Source: an uncultured Phycisphaerales bacterium (GTDB lineage: Bacteria; Planctomycetota; Phycisphaerae; WQYP01). Taken from it: a stretch of 64,000 nucleotides of DNA. Shown in pieces: positions 7,731 through 16,818 of the stretch. The stretch spans positions 1-64,000 of the forward strand of contig CAIMWO010000017.1 in the NCBI GenBank assembly GCA_903845195.1, written 5' to 3'. Under the pieces are notes generated by a model. That model ran no database searches. It was given only the letters and a program-made list of their open reading frames with translations, and was not told where the DNA came from. Positions within the stretch are counted from its first letter, which is position 1; the number at the start of each line of letters is the position of its first letter. Both the position numbers and the translations under genes were made by a program.

Positions 7731-9181
7731 AGCGCCCGAAACATCGCCGCCGCCTTGTGCAACGTCTCCTCATATTCCAACTGCGGATCCGAATCCGCCA
7801 CCACTCCCCCACCCGCATACACGTACGCCATCCCCTCCTGCATCAGGATCGTCCGAATCGCAATGTTCAGCGCCATCGATCGCGCATCCGGCGAAATGAC
7901 TCCGATATTCCCGCAGTATAGCGCCCTCCGGAATCCCTCCAGCTCCTCAATGATCTGCATCGCCCGAATCTTCGGCGCCCCCGTGATCGATCCCCCGGGA
8001 CATACTGCCGCCAATATCTCCGCAAGTTTCACATCCCGCCGCAGATCCGCTTCAATCGTCGCTACCGTGTGCCACACCGTCGGATGCGCCTCCATCGCCC
8101 GCGCCTCCGTCACCCGCACCGACCCAAACTGCGCCACCCGCCCCAGATCATTCCGCAGCAAATCCACAATCATCGCCAACTCCGCCTGGTCCTTTGCTGA
8201 CGCAAGCAATTCCTCGCGAAGTGCGCCATCCCGACCGGCATCATGAAGATCACGTGGCCGCGTGCCTTTGATCGGACGGGTGACAGCCCGACCATCCGCT
8301 ATCGTAAGAAACAGTTCCGGCGAAGCGGAAAGAATGTGCCGCTCCACTAATTGCCCCCCCGCCGGCGTCTTAATACGCAAATATGCCGCGTAATGTGCAG
8401 GAGATTCCTTGCACAGACGCCGAAATGTCCGCACCGGTGACTCGGCGGTGCGAACCTTCCACCGCTGCGCCAAGTTCGCCTGATAAATATCCCCCGCCGA
8501 AATATACTCCTGCACCCTCCGCACCTTTTCACAAAAAGCCTCAGCGGCTTGCTCTTCCACAATCACCGGTGCCGCGCCTCCACTCCGGGTCTGGGTGCCA
8601 TGCTCAGTGGGGCAGGGGCCCCGCTGAGCATGCTTCATCGCAGCGCACTGCGCTTTCGACCGCACCATCTCCAGCATCTCCACAACCCCCGCCGGATCCC
8701 GCGCCTCCTCCTCCACCGTAAACACCGCCACCGTCTTGGCCACCTGATCGAACACTAGATAGTTCGCGTACAAGCTCCAGAAAAGCAGCGGCCAGCGCAA
8801 CTCATCCACAGCATGCGACGGAATCGCCTCCAGCGTCCGCCCAATGTCATACGAAATAAACCCCAGCCAGCCGACCAGTGGATGCGGAGCATCAAACGGA
8901 GCCGCGGCAATCACATGCTGCAGCACACCAAGCGGATCGTCTTCGTTCGGCGGCGGCAACAGCGTGCCGAGTGCAGGCGGAAAGCACACCGATGGCACAC
9001 CCTGAGCATCGATACTGAGCGTACAAAGCTGCCCAAACCCCAACACCGACTGCCCCCGCCCCGTCCCCGAGTGCAGTAACGCCATATCCCCGCCAAACGT
9101 GCCCGCCAAATGCTCCAGCACATCCAGCGGATCAACCGCAGAAAGATGAGTAACGCAGCGCGTGTGAAGTAGCGTGGCCAT
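7712..9181 (-). CDS. pabB: aminodeoxychorismate synthase component I
   Basis: The 489-residue protein is a complete chorismate-utilising enzyme: N-terminal Trp-binding-like domain, GWLGFISYDIGR near 104-115, PIKGTRPR at 303-310, and CPGGSITGAPKIRAM at 394-408. The Lys in PIKGT (Lys305) is characteristic of PabB, which forms a covalent intermediate there; anthranilate synthase (TrpE) has Ala at this position. It would aminate chorismate to 4-amino-4-deoxychorismate for folate, with a glutaminase partner not seen here. Residues about 183-203 (KHAQRGPCPTEHGTQTRSGG) are an atypical linker encoded by a palindromic insert. The gene stands alone and converges on the broken terpene-cyclase-repeat gene. 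Confidence 0.93.
   Translation of the reverse strand: MATLLHTRCVTHLSAVDPLDVLEHLAGTFGGDMALLHSGTGRGQSVLGFGQLCTLSIDAQGVPSVCFPPALGTLLPPPNEDDPLGVLQHVIAAAPFDAPHPLVGWLGFISYDIGRTLEAIPSHAVDELRWPLLFWSLYANYLVFDQVAKTVAVFTVEEEARDPAGVVEMLEMVRSKAQCAAMKHAQRGPCPTEHGTQTRSGGAAPVIVEEQAAEAFCEKVRRVQEYISAGDIYQANLAQRWKVRTAESPVRTFRRLCKESPAHYAAYLRIKTPAGGQLVERHILSASPELFLTIADGRAVTRPIKGTRPRDLHDAGRDGALREELLASAKDQAELAMIVDLLRNDLGRVAQFGSVRVTEARAMEAHPTVWHTVATIEADLRRDVKLAEILAAVCPGGSITGAPKIRAMQIIEELEGFRRALYCGNIGVISPDARSMALNIAIRTILMQEGMAYVYAGGGVVADSDPQLEYEETLHKAAAMFRALGINRK
8599..8632. repeat. palindromic element inserted in frame within pabB
   Basis: The arms CATGCTCAGTGGGGC and GCCCCGCTGAGCATG match at 14 of 15 positions, the exception being a T/G pair, with an AGGG loop. 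It lies inside the coding frame in a non-conserved linker between the N-terminal half and the chorismate-binding core, so the frame is kept. It resembles a small repetitive extragenic or protein-inserted palindrome. Confidence 0.7.
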
Positions 9182-9734
9182 TCAACTGATTGTGGCGGGT
9201 GAGCGTGTGTCGTGCAAATAGCCGTGCAGATGAACGATTAGTCCAATGCCGGAACCGCGTACCCCGAGCACCGCGAAAGCAATAGCCGACGGCGGAAATG
9301 ACATCGAGGCGGTAGTGTTGGGTGTCGTATTTTCGCCCCGTCCACGGCAGTTATCTGGAATTTCCGGATAACTGCATTCGGTGATGATTCCCCTTCACCG
9401 TATATGTTGTCTCTGCTGAACCTCGCGCGTGCCCTCAGATCGAACGTGTAAGAAATCCTTACAAGTTGTGGCCTCCATGGCCATTCGTGTTCATTCGGCT
9501 CTGTTGAAATCCTCGTTGGCCCCAACGGGGCCCGCGTGAATAGCCAGGGGTGACCGAAGGGAACCCCTGGAAAAAGTCCCACAAGATGCCGTCGAGCCCC
9601 AAAGGGGCGATCGATCTCGCGTTCCTCGCAAGTCGAATCTCGAGGGTTTCAACAAAGCCTGTTCATTCGTGTTTATTTGTGGCTAATTTACGTCGTCCCC
9701 CACCGCAGTGCCAGTGCACGCCGCATCCCCGACT
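9182..9734. other. gene-free interval with repeat-like words
   Basis: No supported gene. It contains CATTCGTGTTCATTCGG (9482-9498), TTCATTCGTGTTTATTTGTG (9662-9681), an 8-bp inverted repeat CCAGGGGT/ACCCCTGG (9544-9570), and two short CCCC-to-GGGG palindromes. The minus-strand reading gives NEHEW-type peptides often mis-annotated as small proteins. It looks like a graveyard of short dispersed repeats. Confidence 0.55.
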
Positions 9735-12701
9735 CTACTCAATCGGAACCGATTTGGTAATCAGCGTCTTCCCATCATTCTGCCGCAGCCCCAGCGTCGC
9801 GGACCTACCATGCAGACGCTCCAACGCCTCCGCCGCCGTCAACGGTCCTTTCCTGCTGGCATACTGCGCCAGCGGAAACGTGAACCGCTTGATCACCGTC
9901 GCCCGCGGCTGCAGCTCCAGCACAAACCGCTGCTGCCGCGCAAACCCCGGAACCAACGCATACGCCTGCGCGTTGAGCGGCTCCGCCGAAACATTCGTGA
10001 TCATCTGCTGCAGCACCAACTCACCCCCGCCGCCCCCATCGGCATCGGGAACGATCTGCGCAAAAACTTCCGTCTCCACCGTCTCCGAATGCAACGTCAC
10101 CATCGTCATCATGTCCAGCGGCTGCGCGGCGCCATCAAACGACAGCGTCGCGCGAATCACCTTCGACCCCGTACTCTCCGTATACGGATAACGTATCGTC
10201 ACCGGCTGCCGCAGCTTCGCACCCGACGCCAGCGACACCGCAATACTCGGCGGATCGATCGACCACCCCTTCGGCGGCGTCAGCCGCAGCGTCCCCGAAA
10301 GCACCTCGGCATAAGGATTCGTCAGCAGCACTTCCGTGCTGATGCTCCCCACACCCGCCGGAATCGACGCCGCCCCCAGCCCAAACGAACATCGCAACTC
10401 CGCCATGCGCGAATCCAGCTGGTCCACAATCAGCGGCATCGCCGTCACGTTAAACCGCACGAGCCCCGCCGCATCCACTGCCAGCGTCTGCACATTGCCC
10501 ATCAAGTCCCCCACGCGCGGCGCCGCGCCCAGCGGCATCTCCAGCGGCACCGTCGAACTCTCCGCCGATTCATTCCATATCACCATCGTTCCCCCCGTAC
10601 TGACTTTACCGATCCCCGCTCCGCCGCGATCGAACAAAAACGCCTTGATCCCCGGCGCCAGCGGCAGTTCCCTCTTGAATGCCGCCCCGCCCAGCGCCTT
10701 GGCCAGCGTCCGGTACACCACAAACAACTCATCCGGCTCCGCAGTCGACCCCGGATTGCCCATCATCGCACGCCGCGCCATCGGCAAATCCACCAGCACC
10801 ATCCGCGGATTCGCCGACCGCGCGTAAACGACGCGCTGTGCAAAATCCGCCATCCGGTCCGTCCGCGCATATCCGCGTTCACTCAGCGGTTCGATCAGCG
10901 CAATCACATTCGAATTCTGAATTCTGAATTCCGAATTCTGAATTCCTCCCGTCGTCGCCGGCGCCGTGGCCGCTCCCCCTGCCTCCGTCGCCCCTCCCGC
11001 CTCCGCGCCGAACGACGCAATATACGTCGGAATCTGGCTCGGCTTGATCCCCGATGACAACTTCAAATTGAGAATCGCATGCGGAAAAACCGTCGCATCA
11101 AAATCGTAAAGCGCATCCCACGGTATCACCATCTGCGGATTGCTGATCAATGCCGACAACTCCGCATACGACTTGCCGTACAACTTCCCATACCGCGCAT
11201 CGCCCACCGCAAACCGCGTTGTGCCCGCTCCATTGACGCACGCCGACGCATCCGGATGCGCCCCGATCTGCCACAGCTCCACATGATTCGCATTCCGCGC
11301 CAGCGGAAACGACAAGTACGGCCGCCACACGCTCGCATCGGCATCCACCAGCGCCAGCAACGGATCCCCCGCGAACACCCGCTTCTCATCCAGCTTCTCC
11401 GAAAGAATCGTCGGCACATCCGCAAACGTCGCCAGCGTCCGGAAGCCCATCCGCTCCAAACTCCCCACCAGCGTCTCAAACGGCACATCGCGCCGAAACA
11501 CCGCATCGTCCGACATATCCTTTCGCCACGCCGGCAACTGCACAAATCCCGCCCCCGTATGTTTCAGAATCGCCGGCAATTCCCCCCACGCATCCACCGG
11601 CCACGAGGTCGCCACCACCCCAAACTCCGGCGCCGGCCGATCGTATAAACCCGCCTCGGCGAGACACGCAAACCGCATCTGCCGCCGCGCGATCAACACA
11701 TTCCTCTCAAACACATCCAGCGTCGCCGTATATACCCCCGGCCCCAGCGGCTCATGTGTATAATGCTGCGTCCACGGCGTCTTCGGATCCGCCTGCACAT
11801 CCCACCGCTGCCCCAGCACCGCCTTCCCCGCCGCATCCGCAATCGTCAAACCCGCCGAAAGCTTCTCCCGCCCCAAATCCGCCACCGTCAAATCCAACTC
11901 GATATTCTTCCGCGGCCCAAAAATATTCCCCGCCACGCCCGCCGCCGCCGCTACCGAAAGCCGCGGCAACTGAAAAACCACCAGATCATCAAACCACGCC
12001 GCACCCTTGATGTCCTGCTGATACAACTCAAACCGCCCCAGCACCCCATTCGACAATTGCCGCGGCTGATACAAACCCATCTGCAACACCAGCGACTTCG
12101 CATTCGGCACACTCTGCCCCGGCATGAACACATGCAAAACATGCCAGTCGCCCGCTGCCCCCCCACCATCCGCCTTCCCGCCAACCGGTGCCGCATACCG
12201 ATCCGAATGCGTCTCCGTCGATGGCAGCAACTTCCCCTGCTCATCCGCAAACCACCCCGTGATCTCCGCCCGCGCATACGCCATCGGCGTTGTCTTCACA
12301 AACCCAATCACGTAGTAATCCGCATTCGGATTCACCGCGATCCGCCCCGGCGCATACTGATACGCCACCGATCCCCCATCGATCTGCAACTCAAACGCCG
12401 TTTCTCCCGACCGATGCACATCCTTCACGAACTTGGCCGAAGTAAACGACGGATACCCATGCCCCACCACACGCGACCAATACATCGGCGTCGCTTCGAA
12501 GTTGTGCAACGCCATCTCTTCAAAATCAAACGTCTTGAGGACACGCGAGCCGGGCAATGGACTACTTTCCGCAACCGCCGCAACTGCCGGCGCCGTTGTC
12601 GCACTCGCCGCCCCCTGCGTTGCAGGCGCACTCTCGCCAAGCGCATACACCCCGCCCAGGCACCCCGCCAGTGCCAGAACACTCATTGACAACCATTTCA
12701 T
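9735..12701 (-). CDS. large secreted multidomain protein, carbohydrate-active-enzyme-like, function unknown
   Basis: The 988-residue product has an N-terminal signal (MKWLSMSVLALAGC) that could be a lipobox (LAGC, Cys14). After an Ala/Thr-rich linker, residues about 55-245 look like a jelly-roll carbohydrate-binding module (FDFEEMALHNFEATPMYW ... AAWFDDLVVFQLP). A middle part (about 360-600) looks like a TIM-barrel glycosidase-like domain (PEFGVVATSWPVDAWGELPAILKHTGAGF). The C-terminal part has beta-sandwich domains with TNPYAEVLSGTLRLTPPKGWS, similar to NPCBM-associated NEW3 modules. No catalytic pair can be assigned. A repeat-encoded insert (IQNSEFRIQNSN) lies in an Ala/Thr linker near residue 595. 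Likely an envelope or extracellular polysaccharide-acting protein; family not recognised with certainty. Confidence 0.7.
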   Translation of the reverse strand: MKWLSMSVLALAGCLGGVYALGESAPATQGAASATTAPAVAAVAESSPLPGSRVLKTFDFEEMALHNFEATPMYWSRVVGHGYPSFTSAKFVKDVHRSGETAFELQIDGGSVAYQYAPGRIAVNPNADYYVIGFVKTTPMAYARAEITGWFADEQGKLLPSTETHSDRYAAPVGGKADGGGAAGDWHVLHVFMPGQSVPNAKSLVLQMGLYQPRQLSNGVLGRFELYQQDIKGAAWFDDLVVFQLPRLSVAAAAGVAGNIFGPRKNIELDLTVADLGREKLSAGLTIADAAGKAVLGQRWDVQADPKTPWTQHYTHEPLGPGVYTATLDVFERNVLIARRQMRFACLAEAGLYDRPAPEFGVVATSWPVDAWGELPAILKHTGAGFVQLPAWRKDMSDDAVFRRDVPFETLVGSLERMGFRTLATFADVPTILSEKLDEKRVFAGDPLLALVDADASVWRPYLSFPLARNANHVELWQIGAHPDASACVNGAGTTRFAVGDARYGKLYGKSYAELSALISNPQMVIPWDALYDFDATVFPHAILNLKLSSGIKPSQIPTYIASFGAEAGGATEAGGAATAPATTGGIQNSEFRIQNSNVIALIEPLSERGYARTDRMADFAQRVVYARSANPRMVLVDLPMARRAMMGNPGSTAEPDELFVVYRTLAKALGGAAFKRELPLAPGIKAFLFDRGGAGIGKVSTGGTMVIWNESAESSTVPLEMPLGAAPRVGDLMGNVQTLAVDAAGLVRFNVTAMPLIVDQLDSRMAELRCSFGLGAASIPAGVGSISTEVLLTNPYAEVLSGTLRLTPPKGWSIDPPSIAVSLASGAKLRQPVTIRYPYTESTGSKVIRATLSFDGAAQPLDMMTMVTLHSETVETEVFAQIVPDADGGGGGELVLQQMITNVSAEPLNAQAYALVPGFARQQRFVLELQPRATVIKRFTFPLAQYASRKGPLTAAEALERLHGRSATLGLRQNDGKTLITKSVPIE
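10912..10945. repeat. in-frame GAATTC/TG word repeat inside the large secreted protein
   Basis: Five GAATTC hexamers joined by CT or C spacers make a near-perfect 8-bp periodicity. Read on the minus strand the array gives the peptide IQNSEFRIQNSN within an Ala/Thr linker. The composition is AT-rich inside a GC-rich gene, and similar word repeats occur between genes elsewhere in the window. Confidence 0.75.
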
Positions 12702-12925
12702 ACCGCATTTATCGGACAGAATCCCAACCCATGATGAGCACGAACCCCCATCCCCCCTCCGCCCCCTTCAAAATCCACGCCCTCCCCCAAATGTTTCTGA
12801 TCATGCTTGCCAATTTCGCGCATTTGTACAACCGTTTTGCGCCGCCCGTTGAATAGGTACGGAAATATTGCCGATGGTTAACAAAGCGGACAACTTTGCC
12901 CGCTTTTACACAAAACGGAATCACT

Positions 12926-14170
12926 ATGCCGTTACTCGTATCCTGCTCCGACCTTCAGCCTGGCATGCGCCTCGCCGAAGCCTTCCTCTTCAAGGGACGC
13001 ACCATGCTTCCCGGAGGAAAAATGCTCGGCGAAGATGACGTCCAGGTCCTCCGCCGCAAATACCCCGACATCACCCTCAAAATCGGCGATCCCGTCCTCG
13101 ATTCCGTCGTCAACTTCGAAGATGACTCCAAAGAACGCGAAATCGCCGCCACCGTCACCACCAAAATCTCCACCGCCATGGCCGATGTCCAAAAACGCTT
13201 CAGCCATCACACCGATCTTTCCGGCATCAACTTCCAGGCCATGCGCAACCAGGTCTCCTCCGTCGTCGATTTCCTCAAAGACAACCCCGTCTCCATGGCC
13301 CTGCTTAACCCCAATGCCTCCTCCGCCAGCTACTTCAACGCCCACGCCGGAAACGTCTTCTACCTCTGCATGGTCCTCGGCTCAGCCGTCCGCGATTACG
13401 TCGTCCGCGAACGCCAGCGCCAAACTTCCGCTCAAAACCTCACCACTAAAATCGCCATCGACCTCCTCCCCCTCGGCCTCGGCGCCATGTTCATCGACGT
13501 CGCCATGTACCCCCTGGAACACATCCTCGAACCCGGCTATGAATTGACTGATGACGACCGCACCAAAATCCGCGAACACCCCAACGCCGGCGCCGACCTG
13601 ATCCCCGACAACCTCCCCCCCGCCGTCAAAATGGTCGTCCGCACCCACCACGAAAATTTCGACGGCTCCGGCTACCCCGCCCGCAAAACCGGCGCCAGCC
13701 TCCACATCTTCACCCGCATCGTCCGCATCTGCGACGCCTTCGACGCCGCCACCTCCGAAAAATTCTACAAAGGCGCCAAATCCACCGCCCGCGTCCTCTG
13801 GGAAATGTCCCTCGGCACCTTCCGTAACTGCTACGACCCCGTCCTCATGAAAGTCTTCTGCGGCATCATTCAGCCCTTCCCCATCGGCGCCAAACTCAAA
13901 CTCTCCGACAACCGCACCGCCGTCGTCGTCAAGTACAACCGCAAACAACCCTTCCAACCCACCGTCGTCATCGCCTTCGACGAGCACGGCGAGCGTTACC
14001 CCGTCGACAAACTCGTCGGCCCCCTCAACGTCGGCGAAGACAACGACCTCCGCATCCAACAGTTCGCCGAAGAACCCATGGGCTACCTCTACGAAGGCGG
14101 CGAATCCACCCCCGTCTTCAAACGCGAAGAAATGAAACTCGACAACATCCTCGAAGCCTGCTTCCCGTAA
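12926..14170 (+). CDS. HD-GYP-domain protein with a degenerate HD motif
   Basis: In this 414-residue protein an N-terminal region of about 130 residues (LQPGMRLAEAFLFKGRTMLPGG, as in many HD-GYP proteins) precedes an HD-GYP domain and a C-terminal beta-rich tail. The second half of the site is intact: H218 in REHPNAG, HHE at 241-243, DGSGYP at 246-251 and Asp270 in ICDAFDAATS. The usual HDIGK reads IDVAM (190-194), so the metal-binding His is lost while Asp is kept. True HD-GYPs hydrolyse cyclic di-GMP; this one may bind without cleaving or have altered metals. The ATG giving the conserved N-terminus was chosen over an upstream TTG; its ribosome-binding site is weak. Monocistronic in appearance. 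Confidence 0.85.
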   Translation: MPLLVSCSDLQPGMRLAEAFLFKGRTMLPGGKMLGEDDVQVLRRKYPDITLKIGDPVLDSVVNFEDDSKEREIAATVTTKISTAMADVQKRFSHHTDLSGINFQAMRNQVSSVVDFLKDNPVSMALLNPNASSASYFNAHAGNVFYLCMVLGSAVRDYVVRERQRQTSAQNLTTKIAIDLLPLGLGAMFIDVAMYPLEHILEPGYELTDDDRTKIREHPNAGADLIPDNLPPAVKMVVRTHHENFDGSGYPARKTGASLHIFTRIVRICDAFDAATSEKFYKGAKSTARVLWEMSLGTFRNCYDPVLMKVFCGIIQPFPIGAKLKLSDNRTAVVVKYNRKQPFQPTVVIAFDEHGERYPVDKLVGPLNVGEDNDLRIQQFAEEPMGYLYEGGESTPVFKREEMKLDNILEACFP

Positions 14171-14332
14171 CTCCCCGGCTCCTAACCACCTCCTAAAGCC
14201 CAGGCCTTACATGGCCTGCGGCGCACACCGCTCTCATCTACCGAACACCCACTCAAAATCCCCCCGCACCGTCCCTCCCGGCTTTTCGTCTTTTCTTGTT
14301 GCCTAGCTTCAATTGTTCATATAATTTATTCA

Positions 14333-14788
14333 ATGAATATGCCCAAGCGCAAACACTACGAACAAATGACCACCGCCGAACTGGCCGCCGCAACCGCCAT
14401 ATACGACCAGCCTTGGACTGGCAAAGGCCTGCCCGGCAAACCCCTGACGGCAGCCCAAAAGACGCAACATCGCCGGGCCAGCGCCAAAGCCGAACGCCCC
14501 GCCAAAACCGCCATCCTCGCCGTCATCGCCCGCTCCCTCATCCGTCGTCGTACCGCGGCCGGCCTGGACCAGAAACGCCTGGCAACCTTGGCCGGAGTCC
14601 GCGCCGAAACCATCAGCCGCATCGAATCCGGCCGCTACCGCCCCCGCCGCGAAACCCTCCTCCGCATCGACCAAGCCCTCGCCTCCATAACCCGCACCGC
14701 CTCGCGCCAAATCCCCACCCAGCGCCATCCGCCACTCAGCCGCCCCACTCCGTTACCCCGCAAATCTCTCCACCTCACCCCCCGATAA
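14333..14788 (+). CDS. XRE-family helix-turn-helix regulator
   Basis: The central part of this 151-residue basic protein (about 70-110) is a Cro/C1-type helix-turn-helix: RRTAAGLDQKRLATLAGV followed by the recognition-helix segment AETISRIESGRYRP. The N-terminal 40 residues (KRKHYEQMTTAELAAATAIYDQP) resemble the start of small DNA-binding antitoxin-like proteins, and the C-terminus is a Pro/Arg-rich disordered tail. Two in-frame ATGs lie close together and the first was used. No toxin partner is adjacent, so a solitary transcription regulator is the best call. Confidence 0.75.
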   Translation: MNMPKRKHYEQMTTAELAAATAIYDQPWTGKGLPGKPLTAAQKTQHRRASAKAERPAKTAILAVIARSLIRRRTAAGLDQKRLATLAGVRAETISRIESGRYRPRRETLLRIDQALASITRTASRQIPTQRHPPLSRPTPLPRKSLHLTPR

Positions 14789-15413
14789 CCACTCGCACCG
14801 CCCCCTTCCTCATCGTTTTCACCATTCACTATTCTCAATTCACTATTCCACCGCCCCGCCACGCCCAATACCACGGCCCCTCCACCCCGCCGGACCCGTA
14901 ATAACCAAATCCAAATCGAAAATCCCCACTCCATCGTTTAGCCGCGAACCGATAGGCGAACTTTCCGCGTGGTAACGGAATGCCCAACAAGTGGTGCCGG
15001 TGCCCCCACCGGCATTCTGCACTGTGACTTGCCAACGAGGGCGTCAGCATCACACTAACCAACCCCAGAAATAATCAGTCCGCTAACCACGTAAGCCCGC
15101 ACCGCCACCGATTTCCATCCGCAGCGTATCCTATGCTTTCGTTTCCGGAGATTTGAATACAGTCGTTGGCTGCGGTCCTCTCACGATCGCAGCAGTCGCT
15201 TGTTTGAGTACTTTTGCATTTGGAACTTTTACCCCCAAATCGTGCCTCGCGATGGAAATCGCTGAAAGGCGGCGAAGTTGTTGGCGAGTTTCTTCGGTGC
15301 GCAAACTCCCACCCCACCTCGCCCGCGGCCACACGCATCCCCCGCGCGCAAAAACGCCGGCCTACCGTTCGAGCGGTAGACCGGCGCTTGCTTACTCGCG
15401 CGGCTGCCTACAC
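14789..15413. other. gene-free interval with a word repeat and hairpins
   Basis: ATTCACTATTC occurs twice within 14824-14850 (separated by TCA), one of the AT-rich word repeats of this window. An 8-bp hairpin (TGCCGGTG/CACCGGCA, loop CCCC) lies at 14995-15014. No frame looks like a real protein. The right end holds the terminator of the hybrid cluster protein gene. Confidence 0.55.
15350..15385 (-). terminator. terminator of the hybrid cluster protein gene
   Basis: GCCGGCCTACCG and CGGTAGACCGGC pair at 11 of 12 positions around a 6-nt loop. On the minus strand they are followed by GTTTTTG, just past the gene's stop codon. Confidence 0.7.
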
Positions 15414-16715
15414 TTACGCCGGAATCTGCTGCAGCGACAGCGCCACATCCCGCCGCCCATCATTGCCCGTCAGCTTCAAATCAAACTTCTCCTGCAAAAT
15501 CTTAAACACGTTCGGCGTCACGAATGCCGGGGGATTTGGGCCGATGCTGATCCCCTTTACACCCAGCGACAGCAGCGTCAGCAGCACCGCCACCGCCTTC
15601 TGCTCGAACCACGAAATGCACAGCGTCAGCGGCAGCTCGTTCACCGAGCAGTTGAACGCCTTGGCCAGTGCAATCGCCACGGCGATCGCCCCGTACGCAT
15701 CGTTGCACTGCCCCATGTCCAGCAGCCGCGGCAACCCCAGCAGGGTCCCGTGTTCCTGGTTGCGGATGCGGTACTTGCCGCAGCCGAGGGTGAGAATGAA
15801 CGAATCGGGCGGCGTGGCGGCAGCATAATCGGAGAAGTAATTCCGCCCCGGCTCAGCGCCATCGCAGCCGCCGATGACGTAGAAATGGGAGATCTTGCCA
15901 TCCTTGACGGCCTGCACGATGGTGGGCGCCGCATCGAGCAGCACCGAACGATGGAACCCCACGGTCGTCGTGCGTACCAGATTATCGACGCACGGCGGAC
16001 ACGTCTTGGCCTTGGCGATGAGGGCCGAGAAGTCATTGGTGGTCAGCCGTGTTCCGCCCGGCACCGCGGTGGCCCGGGTGGTAAAGAGCCGATCGGCATA
16101 CGCGGGCGTGGGAATCAGCACACAGTTCGTGGTGGCCAGGATCGGCCCCGGGAACGCGGCAAATTCTTTCCGCTGTTCCTGCCACGCACTGCCGTACTGC
16201 CCGGCGAGGTTCGGATGTTCGCGGAGCTTGGGATACATGTGCGCAGGGAGCATTTCGCCATGGGTATAGACCTTGATGTTCGTGCCTTCGAGTTGCTTGA
16301 GGAGGTCAGCAAGATCAAGCAGGTCATGGCCGGTGATGAGGATGCCGGGGCCGGCGAGTGTGCCTTCGCGGACCTGCGTCGGCGACGGCTTGCCGAAGGT
16401 TTCCACGTGGGCCTCATCGAGCATTTCCATGACCCGCAGATTGTGCTGGCCAAGCTGCATGGCCAGTTCAAACAGGGTGGGGATGTCGAAATTGACGTTG
16501 GTCATGGTGGAGAAGAGGGCCTCTTCGAGAAACGCCGAGACCGCCGGATCGGACTTGCCGAGGCGGCGGGCATGGTGGGCGTAGGCGGCCATGCCCTTGA
16601 GGCCGAAGAGGATGATGTCCTGGAGGGACTGCACGTCAGCATCTTTGCCGCAGACGCCGACAGCACTGGAACAACCGACGCCACGGGATGCCTGTTCGCA
16701 CTGGTTACAGAACAT
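15414..16715 (-). CDS. hcp: hybrid cluster protein (hydroxylamine reductase / NO reductase type), short class
   Basis: The 433-residue protein carries the N-terminal cubane motif Cys3, Cys6, Cys15, Cys22. It also has a full set of hybrid Fe-S-O cluster ligands: His130, Glu154, Cys198, Cys284, Cys312, Cys337, Glu371. Their spacing mirrors the Desulfovibrio enzyme (His-Glu 24, Glu-Cys 44, Cys-Cys 28 and 25). The first His is about 114 residues earlier than in the long enzymes, matching class III Hcp, which lacks much of the N-terminal helical bundle. Hcp reduces hydroxylamine in vitro and is thought to detoxify nitric oxide or act in S-nitrosylation. It is divergent from a Crp/Fnr regulator with an FNR-type box between them. 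Cytoplasmic; no reductase partner (Hcr) is adjacent. Confidence 0.93.
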   Translation of the reverse strand: MFCNQCEQASRGVGCSSAVGVCGKDADVQSLQDIILFGLKGMAAYAHHARRLGKSDPAVSAFLEEALFSTMTNVNFDIPTLFELAMQLGQHNLRVMEMLDEAHVETFGKPSPTQVREGTLAGPGILITGHDLLDLADLLKQLEGTNIKVYTHGEMLPAHMYPKLREHPNLAGQYGSAWQEQRKEFAAFPGPILATTNCVLIPTPAYADRLFTTRATAVPGGTRLTTNDFSALIAKAKTCPPCVDNLVRTTTVGFHRSVLLDAAPTIVQAVKDGKISHFYVIGGCDGAEPGRNYFSDYAAATPPDSFILTLGCGKYRIRNQEHGTLLGLPRLLDMGQCNDAYGAIAVAIALAKAFNCSVNELPLTLCISWFEQKAVAVLLTLLSLGVKGISIGPNPPAFVTPNVFKILQEKFDLKLTGNDGRRDVALSLQQIPA

Positions 16716-16724
16716 GGAGACTCC

Positions 16725-16760
16725 TGAAACGCGAAACTCGAAACATGAAACGCGAAACGA
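16725..16760. repeat. GAAACGCGAAAC word repeat in the hcp leader
   Basis: The word GAAAC recurs as TGAAACGCGAAACTCG and then AAACATGAAACGCGAAACG, immediately upstream of the hcp start. It is one of a family of short word repeats at gene borders here and lies between the FNR-type box and hcp. Confidence 0.6.
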
Positions 16761-16818
16761 CGGGCGGAACGTCCGCCGGTGTTGAGGGACATGGTAGAGA
16801 AAGGGAGAAAATTGTCCT

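Noticed and set aside
9238-9582. Minus-strand small protein beginning MGLFPGVPFGHPWLFT
   Set aside because: The peptide is a translation of dispersed repeat words and a palindrome; no ribosome-binding site.
9708-11057. 449-codon plus-strand frame
   Set aside because: Arg/His/Pro-rich translation opposite the large secreted protein; a GC-bias shadow.
12896-12925. Ten-codon N-terminal extension of the HD-GYP protein from a TTG
   Set aside because: The ATG at 12926 gives the typical family start; the extension has no family character.
15153-16727. 524-codon plus-strand frame
   Set aside because: Antisense to hcp, whose cluster ligands are all in place; the plus reading lacks domains.
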